A stretch of DNA of 64,000 nt from Propionigenium maris DSM 9537 (GCF_027925155.1 NZ_BSDY01000010.1:1-64000); one strand, 5' to 3'. Numbered from the stretch's first letter, positions 44,529 to 54,270 are shown. The notes: a model not told the origin generated them from the sequence alone. Numbers and translations are program-made.

Positions 44529-44684
44529 TCACTCAAGTTCAATAACAGAACGAAAATTATTGATTTCAAGACAAAACAAACAGTTACAACTCGAGAGGTT
44601 TTTTGGGAGATTAAGAGAGAACACTAAATAGAACAGTTCTACTTGCACACATAAGACTTTTTTGGTGGTACTTTAATTTTAAGG

Positions 44685-45980
44685 ATGGTGGATGAAGTGA
44701 AAAAAACAAAATTTGATTGGTTGGTAATAGGGTTGGCATTGTTTTCAATGTTCTTTGGTGCAGGAAATCTGATATTTCCTCCTAGTATAGGTCTTGCTAT
44801 GGGAGAAAACTGGATAACTTCAGCCATGGGATTTGCTCTTACGGGAATTGGTTTACCGGTACTTGGTGTTCTTACTATGAATAAGGTTGGTAACTTTGAA
44901 AACTTTGCAGGAGGGGTATCTAAGTTATTCTTCACTATGTACTCTCTTCTACTTATGGCATCTGTGGTATTTACAAATACTCCAAGAACAGCAGCTACAG
45001 CTTATGAGCTTGGATTACTTCCAAACCTTGGAGGTTTCCACATAAGCCCTGTAATCATATCGATAATATTCTTTGGTGTGACACTGTATATGTCTATCAA
45101 TCCTTCTAAGGCTATAGACAGAGTTGGTAAGATCCTTACTCCTACAATTGTTACTATTGTACTGGCTATGATATACCTAGGAGCTACAAATAAGATAGCT
45201 GCTCCGGGAACCCCTCATGTAAGCGATAACGCCTTTGGATTTGGATTCTCACAGGGTTATCAGACGATGGACGGAATCATGGCAGGACTATTCAGTATGG
45301 TTATACTTGCAGAGTTAACTGTAAGAGGGTATAAGAAGCAGGAGGAGAGAGCTTCTATCATCAAGAAGGCAAGTATCGTAACTGGAACGGGACTTTCAAT
45401 TATCTACCTTGGACTTTTCTACCTGGGAGCAACAGCAAACCAACACTTCCCAGCAGATATTTCAAGAGCAGCTCTTGTTGCTAACTTCGTAACACTATTC
45501 CTTGGAAAGTATGGAAACCTGATCTTCGGAATCTGTGTAATAGCAGCTTGTCTATCAACTGCAATAGCTCTTACAATGGTTGTATCTGAGTTCTTCTCAA
45601 AGACATACAAGATGGACTATAAGAAGGTGGCTGTAGTATCGTGTGCACTGTCTGCATTCATGGCAAACTTTGGAGTAGATAAGATAGTAATAATCGCTGA
45701 GCCGATTCTTGGAATTCTTTATCCAATAACAATAGTTCTTATCTTCCTAGGAATCCTTGGAATTGATGTACAGGCTGTAAGACGTAGCTGTGTAACTGTA
45801 GCTGGAATCCTAGCTTTACTTCAGATCATTGTTGATGGTACAGATATAGCTGTAATGGAAGCAATCTACAGAAGCATTCCACTTTCATCACAGGGATTTG
45901 TATGGGTGGTACCTACAGTAGCAATTGGTGTAGTGACTCACATTATGACAAGAAAGCAGGCAGTACTTGCAAGTGCATAG
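44685..45980 (+). CDS. brnQ: Branched-chain amino-acid:cation symporter BrnQ
   Basis: Inner-membrane carrier (LIVCS family) for Leu, Ile and Val, about 12 spans, 431 residues. The diagnostic N-terminal ALFSMFFGAGNLIFPPSIG and VFTNTPRTAATAYE motifs are complete. The start is uncertain: ATG at 44685 lacks a good ribosome site, while a GTG four codons later follows GGTGG at a normal distance. Consensus promoter upstream, perfect terminator after. Confidence 0.95.
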   Translation: MVDEVKKTKFDWLVIGLALFSMFFGAGNLIFPPSIGLAMGENWITSAMGFALTGIGLPVLGVLTMNKVGNFENFAGGVSKLFFTMYSLLLMASVVFTNTPRTAATAYELGLLPNLGGFHISPVIISIIFFGVTLYMSINPSKAIDRVGKILTPTIVTIVLAMIYLGATNKIAAPGTPHVSDNAFGFGFSQGYQTMDGIMAGLFSMVILAELTVRGYKKQEERASIIKKASIVTGTGLSIIYLGLFYLGATANQHFPADISRAALVANFVTLFLGKYGNLIFGICVIAACLSTAIALTMVVSEFFSKTYKMDYKKVAVVSCALSAFMANFGVDKIVIIAEPILGILYPITIVLIFLGILGIDVQAVRRSCVTVAGILALLQIIVDGTDIAVMEAIYRSIPLSSQGFVWVVPTVAIGVVTHIMTRKQAVLASA

Positions 45981-45994
45981 TTAGATTAATAGGT

Positions 45995-46020
45995 AGAACC
46001 CCTTCGGGGGTTCTTTTTTT
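45995..46020 (+). terminator. Terminator of brnQ
   Basis: AGAACCCC-TTCG-GGGGTTCT, eight perfect pairs with a UUCG tetraloop, then six Ts. Confidence 0.95.
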
Positions 46021-46032
46021 ATTGCTTAATTA

Positions 46033-46247
46033 TTCATTTCTTTTGTCACCCAAAAGAAACGAATCAAAGAAAATGTGCCCCTCTTTAATAATTCTCATAG
46101 GGTGATATTGTTAATGTTCGACCTTGGTAAGCTACAATCTCCCTTTTAAGAAGTACAACATACTGTACAGCAGTCGATAAACTTAATTTGTGTGGCGGCC
46201 TAGTAGATGATTGAGTACAAAGCTATATCGATTTAAAGAGGGGGGAG
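46033..46247. repeat. Intergenic hairpin repeat, family 1, copy C
   Basis: Left hairpin TTTCTTTTG...CAAAAGAAA and outer arms CCCCTCTTTAA/TTAAAGAGGGG. The AT flip of the outer arm relative to copy B is matched on the other arm. It lies 13 bases after the brnQ terminator. Confidence 0.88.
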
Positions 46248-46390
46248 TAAGGATTAGTGTAATTCATGACTGGTTTAAAGAGAATCTCTGTAAAACTTTG
46301 AGGTCGCTGTATTTTGTGAGGGATGCCTCTTTTCATGTTTTCTTTCTGACTGAGTAGAAATAGAAGGTAGAGGAAGGAACGATAAATTAA

Positions 46391-46550
46391 AATAGGTGAC
46401 TGCAGGTGGTCGTTGAGCTTCACAGTATATCTTGCTTCGTTTCGTCATACAGAATAGGTTCTATCTAGCGCCTATAAAAAGAAACGGAAGCTCTGACGCC
46501 GCTAAGGAAGACTATTACTGGAGGTCTTGATCTTCTTTGGTTCGCTTTAC
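46391..46550. repeat. Intergenic repeat, family 2, copy F
   Basis: Shares CTTCGTTTCGTCATACAG, AATAGGTTCTATC, GAAACGGAA and AAGACTATTA with 36853-37011. Further right (46543-46615) it carries TTCTTTGGTTCG and AAGACAAGAAATGAAC, inverted pieces of the family-1 left hairpin, so it looks like a composite of the two families. Confidence 0.75.
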
Positions 46551-46661
46551 CTTTATTCTTAGTTTGCTTTAGTAAACTTTAGAAAAATGGCATATCAAGA
46601 CAAGAAATGAACGTAGATGACCTTAAACTTTTATTCCGAAAAAAGAGAAGGAAAAGTTAAG

Positions 46662-46690
46662 TTGAACAAATCAACCTATAAAAGTATACT
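46662..46690 (+). promoter_or_regulatory. Promoter of malX
   Basis: TTGAAC and TATACT separated by 17 bases; AGGGAGGG and the ATG follow. Confidence 0.75.
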
Positions 46691-46722
46691 TTGTACAAGA
46701 ATTAATGAGGGAGGGATTTGTT

Positions 46723-48288
46723 ATGAGTAGCGAGGCACTTAATGTAAAGGGGGCTGAAAGGAGCAGGGTAAGCGGCTGGGAGTTTTTTCAGAGTCTAGGT
46801 AAGACATTTATGCTTCCAGTGGCACTTCTTGCAGCCATGGGGATATTGCTGGGAATAGGAGCTGCATTTACTGGAGGAACAACTATAGAGATGTTTCCCT
46901 TTTTAGGGAATCCAGTACTACAGTTTATATTTAATTTTATGATCAAGGTGAGTCTGGTTGCCTTTATATTTCTACCACTGATGTTTGCTGTGGCTATCCC
47001 CTTGGGAATGGCAAGGGAGAATAAGGAAATAGCAGCCTTTGCAGGGCTTATTGGATATATATCTCTTCAGCTGGGAGTGAACTTTCACCTTACAGCCAGA
47101 GGAATTATGGATGTAACAGATAAAAAGATGATAATGGGAATTGAGAGTATCGATACTGGAGCTCTGGGTGGGCTTATAGTTGGTATACTGGTTTACTTTA
47201 TCCACGAGAGGTTTCAGTATATAGAGCTGCCAGATGCATTCTCCTTCTTTGGAGGAACGAGGTTTGTAGCAATAGCAACTGTAGTGGTAATGTCGGCAGT
47301 GGGGCTTACAGTACCTCTTATCTGGCCATACTTTGCAGCAGGAATAGGAGCAGTGGGAGCTGGGATACAGAAGGCAGGGATCTTCGGACCATTCCTCTTT
47401 GGAGCGGGGGAGAGGCTACTACTACCATTTGGACTTCACCACATCCTGGTGGCTACAATAAGGTTTACTGAGGCAGGAGGACAGATTATTACAAGCAGCG
47501 GAGAGACAATATCCGGGGCACTGAATATCTTCTACAATCAGTTTGCTCAGGGGCCGTCCCACGTATCGCCAGAGTATACTAGATTTCTTTCCCAGGGGAA
47601 GATGCCTACCTTTATCTTTGGTCTGAGCGGAGCAGCACTGGCTATGTACAGATCAGCATTTGCTGAGAACAGAACTAAGGTCAAGGGACTTCTAATATCA
47701 GCAGTTGTAGCAGCAGCAGTAGGGGGAATAACTGAGCCTATCGAGTTTATCTTCCTCTTTATTGCACCGGCACTCTACCTCTTCCATACGGTGATGACTG
47801 GTCTTGGATTTATGGTGATGGGACTGCTGGGAGTAGCCATCGGAAATACAGACGGAAATATCATAGACTTTCTTGTGTTTGGGGTACTTCAGGGGATGTG
47901 GACAAAGTGGTATCTAGTGATTCCAGTGGGAGGAATCTGGTTCGGGATATACTATACGGTGTTTAAGTGGTATATAGAGAAGTACAATATCCTCACTCCT
48001 GGAAGGGATAACTCGGATCAGGCAAGTAATGCTGTGGACAGCGGGGATATGGCGGGATATACAGCTAAGATCATGCTTGAAGCCCTGGGAGGAAAGGAAA
48101 ATATAGTAACGCTGGATAACTGTATCACGAGATTAAGACTTGTGGTAAAAGATGCAAATGTAATACATGTAGAGGCTGTTAAATCAGCTGGTGCTGTAAA
48201 TGTGGTAAAACTTAGCGACACCAATGTTCAGGTAATTATCGGTACCAAGGTACAGGTAATGAAGAAGCAGATGCAGAAGCTCATCTAA
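46723..48288 (+). CDS. malX: PTS EIICB transporter, MalX type (maltose/glucose)
   Basis: Phosphoenolpyruvate-dependent sugar transporter. Residues about 20-400 are the EIIC membrane domain with 8-10 spans and the FGLHHILVATIRFTEAGGQ and NFHLT.. signatures; the C-terminal ~85 residues are EIIB with LDNCITRLRL holding the phosphorylated Cys (about residue 467). There is no EIIA domain; a partner in trans is needed. The ATG chosen has GAGGGAGGG upstream. It is followed by malY and a PRD regulator, the same malX-malY order as in E. coli. Confidence 0.93.
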   Translation: MSSEALNVKGAERSRVSGWEFFQSLGKTFMLPVALLAAMGILLGIGAAFTGGTTIEMFPFLGNPVLQFIFNFMIKVSLVAFIFLPLMFAVAIPLGMARENKEIAAFAGLIGYISLQLGVNFHLTARGIMDVTDKKMIMGIESIDTGALGGLIVGILVYFIHERFQYIELPDAFSFFGGTRFVAIATVVVMSAVGLTVPLIWPYFAAGIGAVGAGIQKAGIFGPFLFGAGERLLLPFGLHHILVATIRFTEAGGQIITSSGETISGALNIFYNQFAQGPSHVSPEYTRFLSQGKMPTFIFGLSGAALAMYRSAFAENRTKVKGLLISAVVAAAVGGITEPIEFIFLFIAPALYLFHTVMTGLGFMVMGLLGVAIGNTDGNIIDFLVFGVLQGMWTKWYLVIPVGGIWFGIYYTVFKWYIEKYNILTPGRDNSDQASNAVDSGDMAGYTAKIMLEALGGKENIVTLDNCITRLRLVVKDANVIHVEAVKSAGAVNVVKLSDTNVQVIIGTKVQVMKKQMQKLI

Positions 48289-48453
48289 AAAGAAGGAGCA
48301 GTTAAATAGAAGTAGAATAAGCCGCTGATTGAAGCTAATTTTGGAACTGAGTGGGAAAGCTTTAATGCTCATCCCTTGAGGAGTTCGAAAAATTAGTGGA
48401 GATTGGTGGCTCATTTCTTTAAAGGAAGGATCAGATGGGTAACGGAGGAAGTA

Positions 48454-49608
48454 ATGAATTTTGACAAGGTGGTAGACAGAAGGGGTACCTATTGTACCCA
48501 ATGGGACTATATAGAGGACAGGTTTGGAGAGGGAAGTGGTGACCTTATCCCTTTCACTATTTCAGATATGGATTTTGAATCTCCCAAGGAGATTGTAGAG
48601 GAGCTGGCAACCAGGGTGGATCACAGGGTCTTTGGTTACTCCAGGTGGAATCACACCGAGTATAAGGGATCTGTAAGGGGCTGGTATGGCAGCAGGTGCG
48701 GAGCGGAGGTAGAGGAAAGCTGGGTGGCTTATTCACCCTCAGTACTCTACTCTGTGAGTCTTCTTTTAGAGATGATACTAGGTAAGGGCGGCAAGCTTAT
48801 GACCCATACTCCAAGATACGATGGTTTAACCAAGCTGGTAAAACCCTATGAGCTCTATGAGGTGGAGTTGAAGGAGGGAGAGAAGGGAAGGTTTGAAACG
48901 GACTTTGAGAGGATAGAGGAGGGATTTAGAGAGGGGGCTAAGGCTTTTCTTCTGTGTAATCCCCAAAATCCCACGGGAAAGGTATGGAGCAGGAAGGAGC
49001 TTCAAAGGCTGGTGGATCTCTGCAAGAGATACGGTGCCTATCTTATCTCAGATGAGATACACATGGATGTGACCAGAAGGGAGTTTACCTCGGTGCTGAA
49101 CGTAGATACTTCGGTGTCCATAGTAGCCTCATCCCCATCAAAAACCTTTAATATTCCTGCCCTGGGCGGATCCTATGTTATCATTCCCCAGAGGAGAATA
49201 AGGGAGGAGTTTGTGGAACACACAAGAAGTATAGATGGTGTATCTACAGCCTCAATATTTGGTGTGTTGGGAACAATTGCAGCCTATAACAGGTGTGAAT
49301 ACTGGCTAGACGGTCTCAATGATTATATCAATGAGAATCTGAGGGAGGTAGCTGAGGAGTTGGATGGCTACAGGGGACTTGAAGTATATATCCCAGAGGC
49401 TACCTACCTTATGTGGATAGATTTTAAAGGGACGGGACTTGAACCTGAAGAGTTTCAGAAGCTTTTAATCGAGAGGGGGCGTGTGGCCATAATGTCCGGG
49501 GAGCTTTACGGAGATCCCTACAGGATAAGACTCAATGTGGGATGCAGCAGAGAGAAACTCAGAAGGGGAATAGAGGGAATAAAAAAAGCCCTGGATACAA
49601 AAAAATAG
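48454..49608 (+). CDS. malY: MalY/PatB-type PLP enzyme (C-S lyase)
   Basis: Fold-type I PLP enzyme with cystathionine beta-lyase (C-S lyase) activity; in E. coli it also blocks the maltose activator. It begins MNFDKVVDRRGTYCTQWDY, matching MalY closely, with FTISDMDFESP, FGYSRW, LCNPQNPTGKVW, ISDEIHMD and the PLP lysine in SPSKTFNIPALGGSY. The start is the ATG after CGGAGGAAGTA; the open frame runs 17 codons further without a ribosome site. It lies downstream of malX. Confidence 0.95.
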   Translation: MNFDKVVDRRGTYCTQWDYIEDRFGEGSGDLIPFTISDMDFESPKEIVEELATRVDHRVFGYSRWNHTEYKGSVRGWYGSRCGAEVEESWVAYSPSVLYSVSLLLEMILGKGGKLMTHTPRYDGLTKLVKPYELYEVELKEGEKGRFETDFERIEEGFREGAKAFLLCNPQNPTGKVWSRKELQRLVDLCKRYGAYLISDEIHMDVTRREFTSVLNVDTSVSIVASSPSKTFNIPALGGSYVIIPQRRIREEFVEHTRSIDGVSTASIFGVLGTIAAYNRCEYWLDGLNDYINENLREVAEELDGYRGLEVYIPEATYLMWIDFKGTGLEPEEFQKLLIERGRVAIMSGELYGDPYRIRLNVGCSREKLRRGIEGIKKALDTKK

Positions 49609-49635
49609 TGTATAATCCCTCATAGGGGGAGAGAT

Positions 49636-51276
49636 ATGGGAGTGAAAAGAAAAGAGATAGATATACTTTTGAATATAGTGGATACCCCACTTACTGTAAG
49701 GGAGCTCTCAGAGAAGTTGGGTGACAGCGAGAGGAACCTCAGGTACAGTGTAGAGAACCTGGACTACTACCTGAAGAGATATACAGGTATGGAGATAATG
49801 AAAAAAAATAAGAAGCTGTCCGTCTCTCTTACAAGGGAAGAGGCGGATGGTTTTTTGTGTTCCCTGGAAGATGGGGAGTATATATATAGTAATGAGGAGA
49901 GAAGAGAGCATATAATGAATACCTTTCTCTTTAGTGAAGAGCCTAAGCTCAGCTACCTGGAGAGGGAGCTGGATGTAAGCAGGACGACTATTAAGAAGGA
50001 TATGTCGGAACTTCAGAGGGAGCTGGAGAGGTATGGCCTCTCCTTTGAACATGAGGGCAACAGGGTGTTCATAGGGGGGAATGAGAAGAAGCTGAGACAC
50101 CTTATGATGATGAAGATGATGAAGTATCTGGATAGGTCTGAGAGTTCTCCCTATCCTTTGGAGAAGAGAATAGTAAAGTTGATAGAGGGTAGGAGGAGAG
50201 GGCTTCAGAAGAGGGCTCAGGAGGTACTGGAGAGGATAGAGGGGGAGCTTCAGGAGGAATTCTCCTCTGAGTTTAAGAGGATAATGAGGTACTACCTATG
50301 GGCTACCCTCTTTAGAGTGGGGAAGGGCAGGTATATACTCAGGAAGCACAACAGTGAATTCCTCAGGAAAACCAGCCAGTTTACCGAGATAGAGAAGGTG
50401 ATGAAGGAGTATATAGGGGAGGGGTTGGAGTATGAGACCCTTCACCTTACAGAGTACTTTTTGAGCGGGTCCTCCAAGGGGGATTACTATGAGGAGAGAG
50501 TAGCCATAGAGCTCTTTACCCTGGGACTCTTGAGGGAAGTGGAGAGAAGTTTAGGTGAGAAGATCTTCTGTGAAGAGGTCTTCAGAGAGATAACCGGTTA
50601 CCTCACATCTGCCCTCTACAGGATGAAGAATAACTTTGTTCTGAAGTCTGAAGGGGACTTCGCACCTGTGGGGGATGTTGGAGAGATTATCTACAATGTA
50701 TGTAGGGAGGATGAACTTCTCAGCGAGAGGCTGAGGGGGGAGGAGATGACCTATATCAAAAACCTTATAGAGGATCAGCTAGAGCAGGTGGGTCACAGGG
50801 TTATTGAGCTGGAAAAGCTCATGGATATAATTAAGGGAAGTGCAGAGAAGGTGGATGAGGGGAAGCTCGCTCATGAACTTTTAAGGGAGTATGGCAGGTG
50901 GATCATACCTTACAAGTCGGAGGAGATGGTGAAGCTGGAGGACCTCCTTCTGGAAGAGAAGGTCTCTGGAAAGAGTGTAGAGGAGGTAGTGGAAGCAGGG
51001 GGCGGTATCCTTGCTGAGAAGGGGGTAATCAGGAAAAGAGTAGATTTTTCCTGTTATATCAAGGCCAATGCATTTAAGGGAAGGGAGCTCTCCTGCTACT
51101 ATATAGGGGATGAAAATATCGTGGTGAAAAGCGGGATACTGATAACTCCTCTCAGGGGCGGGGAGGAGAACGTGATTATCCTGGCTCTCAGGGATGAAAT
51201 TACCTACCTGGATGCCCTGTGGAAACTGAAGAAAACAGTGGAAAGGGACCTGGCAAAAAACCTCGTTAAGCGTTGA
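49636..51276 (+). CDS. PRD-type PTS regulator (BglG/MtlR-like)
   Basis: A 546-residue cytoplasmic regulator. Two N-terminal helix-turn-helix domains (residues about 5-60, LTVRELSEKLGDSERNLRYSV, and 95-150, LSYLERELDVSRTTIKKDM) are followed by PRD-like regions in the middle and an EIIA_2-like C-terminal domain (about 430-540). In that last domain no His appears where the phosphate-accepting His of EIIA would be. PRD proteins are switched by phosphotransfer from PTS components; it follows malXY after 27 bases and is likely their regulator. Confidence 0.8.
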   Translation: MGVKRKEIDILLNIVDTPLTVRELSEKLGDSERNLRYSVENLDYYLKRYTGMEIMKKNKKLSVSLTREEADGFLCSLEDGEYIYSNEERREHIMNTFLFSEEPKLSYLERELDVSRTTIKKDMSELQRELERYGLSFEHEGNRVFIGGNEKKLRHLMMMKMMKYLDRSESSPYPLEKRIVKLIEGRRRGLQKRAQEVLERIEGELQEEFSSEFKRIMRYYLWATLFRVGKGRYILRKHNSEFLRKTSQFTEIEKVMKEYIGEGLEYETLHLTEYFLSGSSKGDYYEERVAIELFTLGLLREVERSLGEKIFCEEVFREITGYLTSALYRMKNNFVLKSEGDFAPVGDVGEIIYNVCREDELLSERLRGEEMTYIKNLIEDQLEQVGHRVIELEKLMDIIKGSAEKVDEGKLAHELLREYGRWIIPYKSEEMVKLEDLLLEEKVSGKSVEEVVEAGGGILAEKGVIRKRVDFSCYIKANAFKGRELSCYYIGDENIVVKSGILITPLRGGEENVIILALRDEITYLDALWKLKKTVERDLAKNLVKR

Positions 51277-51287
51277 AAATTAAGTAC

Positions 51288-51317
51288 TTGACACTGTATA
51301 GATAAATATAGTAAAAT
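51288..51317 (+). promoter_or_regulatory. Promoter directly ahead of a terminator in the pot leader
   Basis: TTGACA and TAAAAT are 18 bases apart. A transcript beginning near 51324 would meet the hairpin at 51336-51385 immediately. Confidence 0.45.
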
Positions 51318-51335
51318 TTCTCGTTGATTGTTGCA

Positions 51336-51385
51336 AAATCATTTTTATATGGTTGTTCAAAAGACCTATAAGAATGATTTTTTTA
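51336..51385 (+). terminator. Strong terminator after the PRD gene / in the pot leader
   Basis: AATCATTTTTATATGG pairs with CCTATAAGAATGATT (15 pairs, one bulge, one wobble) and is followed by six Ts. Confidence 0.85.
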
Positions 51386-51555
51386 TCTTAAAAGTTTAAT
51401 AATATTAAATTTCAAAATTGATTTTATACGAGGTATAAATCCCATATAATTGATATTTAAGTGTTATGTTTTGAAGGATCGACAGTTTTTTTTAATTTTA
51501 AGTTTATAAATATTAATCTTAGAGGTTAATTTTATATTAGTTTGGAGGAAGAATT

Positions 51556-52659
51556 ATGGGAAAAGGAAATATAAGGATAGATTCTGTAAGGAAATCCTTT
51601 GACGGAGTAGAGGTACTAAAAAACGTAAGTTTTGAGATAAAGGGAGGGGAATTCTTCTCTATACTGGGACCTTCTGGGTGTGGTAAAACTACTCTTCTTA
51701 GGATGATAGCAGGATTTATAGAGGCGGACAGCGGAGCTATATATCTTGGAAAGGAAGATATTACCCACCTCAGCCCCAATAAAAGAAATGTGAATACGAT
51801 CTTTCAGACCTATGCACTTTTTCCTCACTTAAGTATATATGAAAATATAGCCTTTCCCCTTAGACTTAAGAAGATAGCTAAGGAGAAGATAGACAGAGAG
51901 GTAATGAAGTATCTGGAGATGGTAAAGCTCTCGGACCACGCTAAGAAGTATCCCCACCAGCTTTCTGGAGGACAGAAGCAGAGGGTTGCCATAGCAAGAG
52001 CCCTTATCAACAAGCCAAAGGTTCTTCTTCTGGATGAGCCACTTTCAGCTCTGGATGCCAAGCTGAGACAGCACATGCTTATCGAACTGGATACAATCCA
52101 CGATGAGGTGGGGATCACCTTTGTATTTGTAACTCACGATCAGCAGGAAGCTCTCAGTGTGTCGGACAGGATAGCTGTAATGAAGGATGGAAACGTACTC
52201 CAGATAGGAACTCCAAATGAGATCTATGAGAGCCCTGCTTCAGCCTTTGTGGCGGACTTTATCGGAGAGACCAACTTCATCGAGGGAGAGGTTGTAGAGA
52301 TAGAGGAGGAGTTCGGTTATATGGAGTCTCCTAACTACGGGAGGATAAAGTTTGAACTGGATAAGAAGGTAGAGGTAGGAAACAGGGTGAAGCTTACCAT
52401 AAGACCGGAGAAGGTCAAGATATCCAAGGCTAAGCCGAGATATCTTGACGGGAACGACAATATCTTCAAGGGGAGGGTAGAGGAGGTTATCTACTCAGGA
52501 TTCCAGAGTAAGTTCTTTGTTACAGTTGGAGAGAAGACCTTTAATGCCTTTAAGCAACACGTAGACTTCTTTGAGGAGGATGCAGAGACTATCCACTGGA
52601 AGGATGAAGTATATGTGGTGTGGGACTCTGCAGACAGCTTCCTTGTAGAGGTGATGTAG
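51556..52659 (+). CDS. potA: Spermidine/putrescine ABC importer ATPase PotA
   Basis: ATPase of the polyamine importer. Walker A GPSGCGKTTLLRM, Q-loop FQTYALFPHLS, signature QLSGGQKQRVAIARAL, Walker B VLLLDEPLSALDAK and VTHDQQEALS are all present, plus the C-terminal TOBE domain (about residues 270-360) with regulatory sites. The 367-residue length is normal. AAGGAGG-type site before the ATG. It begins a four-gene pot cluster. Confidence 0.97.
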   Translation: MGKGNIRIDSVRKSFDGVEVLKNVSFEIKGGEFFSILGPSGCGKTTLLRMIAGFIEADSGAIYLGKEDITHLSPNKRNVNTIFQTYALFPHLSIYENIAFPLRLKKIAKEKIDREVMKYLEMVKLSDHAKKYPHQLSGGQKQRVAIARALINKPKVLLLDEPLSALDAKLRQHMLIELDTIHDEVGITFVFVTHDQQEALSVSDRIAVMKDGNVLQIGTPNEIYESPASAFVADFIGETNFIEGEVVEIEEEFGYMESPNYGRIKFELDKKVEVGNRVKLTIRPEKVKISKAKPRYLDGNDNIFKGRVEEVIYSGFQSKFFVTVGEKTFNAFKQHVDFFEEDAETIHWKDEVYVVWDSADSFLVEVM

Positions 52660-53493
52660 ATGAAGGAAAACAAGAGGACAAGCTTTGCCTACTCTACTCC
52701 CATAACTCTGTGGCTGACCACACTCTTTGTGCTGCCAACCTTAATTGTAGTAGCATACAGCTTCCTTAAGAAGGGGCTCTACGGTGGAGTGGAGTGGATC
52801 TTTTCAGTAGAGGGGTATAACTTCTTCAAGAGTTCATACTTCCTTAAGATAACGTGGAATACCCTGGAGATATCTGTGGTGGCAACGGTTCTTACTGTGC
52901 TTATAGCTATACCGGTGGCTCTCTATATAGCCACATCTAAGTATAAGCATATGCTTCTCTTCCTTATAATAATACCCTTTTGGACAAACTTTCTTATAAG
53001 GATATACTCCTGGATAGCTCTTCTGGGAAACAATGGACTGCTGAACAACCTTCTTATGAGGCTTGGATTTGAGCAACATCAGTTTTTATACAATAAGTTT
53101 GCAGTGGTGCTGGTAACGGTATATGCCTACCTCCCCTATGCTATATTGCCCCTCTACTCTACAATAGAGAAGTTTGACTTTTCCATTATAGATGCAGCGA
53201 GGGATCTGGGAGCAACAAGGTGGGAAGCCTATATGAAGATATTTCTTCCCAATATAAAACCGGGAATAATAACGGCGGTACTATTTACATTTATACCTGC
53301 CCTTGGTTCCTATGCCATACCACAACTTGTGGGAGGGAATGACTCGCAGATGCTGGGAAATATAATTGCAAGGGAGCTGACAATTACGAGGGACTGGCCT
53401 AAGGCAGCTGCCATATCCACAATTCTTATTGTGGTGACTATAGGTCTGATACTCTACTTTGCAAAATACGACAAGGAACATCAGGAGGTGTAG
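52660..53493 (+). CDS. potB: Spermidine/putrescine importer permease PotB
   Basis: Inner-membrane channel subunit with six spans. The coupling loop AARDLGATRWEAYMKIFLPNIKPG (in part AARDLGATRWEAYMKIFLP) is the EAA motif. The gene starts directly at the potA stop and ends two bases before the next ATG, a tight operon layout. Confidence 0.97.
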   Translation: MKENKRTSFAYSTPITLWLTTLFVLPTLIVVAYSFLKKGLYGGVEWIFSVEGYNFFKSSYFLKITWNTLEISVVATVLTVLIAIPVALYIATSKYKHMLLFLIIIPFWTNFLIRIYSWIALLGNNGLLNNLLMRLGFEQHQFLYNKFAVVLVTVYAYLPYAILPLYSTIEKFDFSIIDAARDLGATRWEAYMKIFLPNIKPGIITAVLFTFIPALGSYAIPQLVGGNDSQMLGNIIARELTITRDWPKAAAISTILIVVTIGLILYFAKYDKEHQEV

Positions 53494-53494
53494 G

Positions 53495-54268
53495 ATGAAT
53501 AAGAAAAAGTTTTCAATGACTATGTTTATACTGACCATAATATTCTTCTACCTGCCCCTTGTGGTACTGGTGGCCTACTCCCTTAACGGTGGAAGGGGAG
53601 TAGCATGGGAGGGATTCTCAGGTAAGTGGTATGAGGAGCTCTTCCTTCACTCTGAGAGACTGTGGACCTCCTTTAGATACAGTATTATAATTGCCCTTAC
53701 ATCGGCGGGGCTTTCAACAGTTATAGGTACCCTGGGAGCGATAGCTCTTCACTGGTATAACTTTAAACATAAGAAGTACCTTCAGGTAATATCCTACCTG
53801 CCCCTGGTACTTCCAGATATAATAATGGGGGTATCCCTCCTGATACTCTTCAGTACTGTGAAGTTTAAGCTGGGACTTATGAGTATCTTCCTGGCTCACA
53901 CTACATTTAATATCCCTTTTGTATTGTTTATAGTGCTGTCCAGACTCCATGAGTTTGATTTCGCTGTGGTGGAAGCAGCCTATGACCTTGGAGCTACTGA
54001 GAGGCAGGCTCTGACAAAGGTGATACTACCTACGCTGATGCCTGGAATAGTTTCAGGATTCCTTATGGCTATTACACTATCTCTGGACGATTTTGTAATA
54101 ACCTTCTTCGTGGCTGGGCCTGGATCATCTACACTGCCGCTGCACATCTACTCTATGATTAAGTTTGGGGTGTCGCCGGTGATCAATGCACTGTCGGTGA
54201 TTCTGATTGCAGGTACTGTGGGACTGGCACTCTCAACAAAGAAGATACAGAAGTATATGTTGAGTTAA
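53495..54268 (+). CDS. potC: Spermidine/putrescine importer permease PotC
   Basis: Second channel subunit, six spans, with the EAA loop AAYDLGATERQALTKVILPTLMPG (in part AAYDLGATERQALTKV). GGAGGTGTAGG precedes the ATG. A family-1 repeat copy starts two bases after its stop and separates it from potD. Confidence 0.97.
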   Translation: MNKKKFSMTMFILTIIFFYLPLVVLVAYSLNGGRGVAWEGFSGKWYEELFLHSERLWTSFRYSIIIALTSAGLSTVIGTLGAIALHWYNFKHKKYLQVISYLPLVLPDIIMGVSLLILFSTVKFKLGLMSIFLAHTTFNIPFVLFIVLSRLHEFDFAVVEAAYDLGATERQALTKVILPTLMPGIVSGFLMAITLSLDDFVITFFVAGPGSSTLPLHIYSMIKFGVSPVINALSVILIAGTVGLALSTKKIQKYMLS

Positions 54269-54270
54269 GT

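Noticed and set aside
51556-54268. Polyamine riboswitch in the pot leader
   Set aside because: Only a terminator and an overlapping promoter can be seen; no aptamer can be supported.
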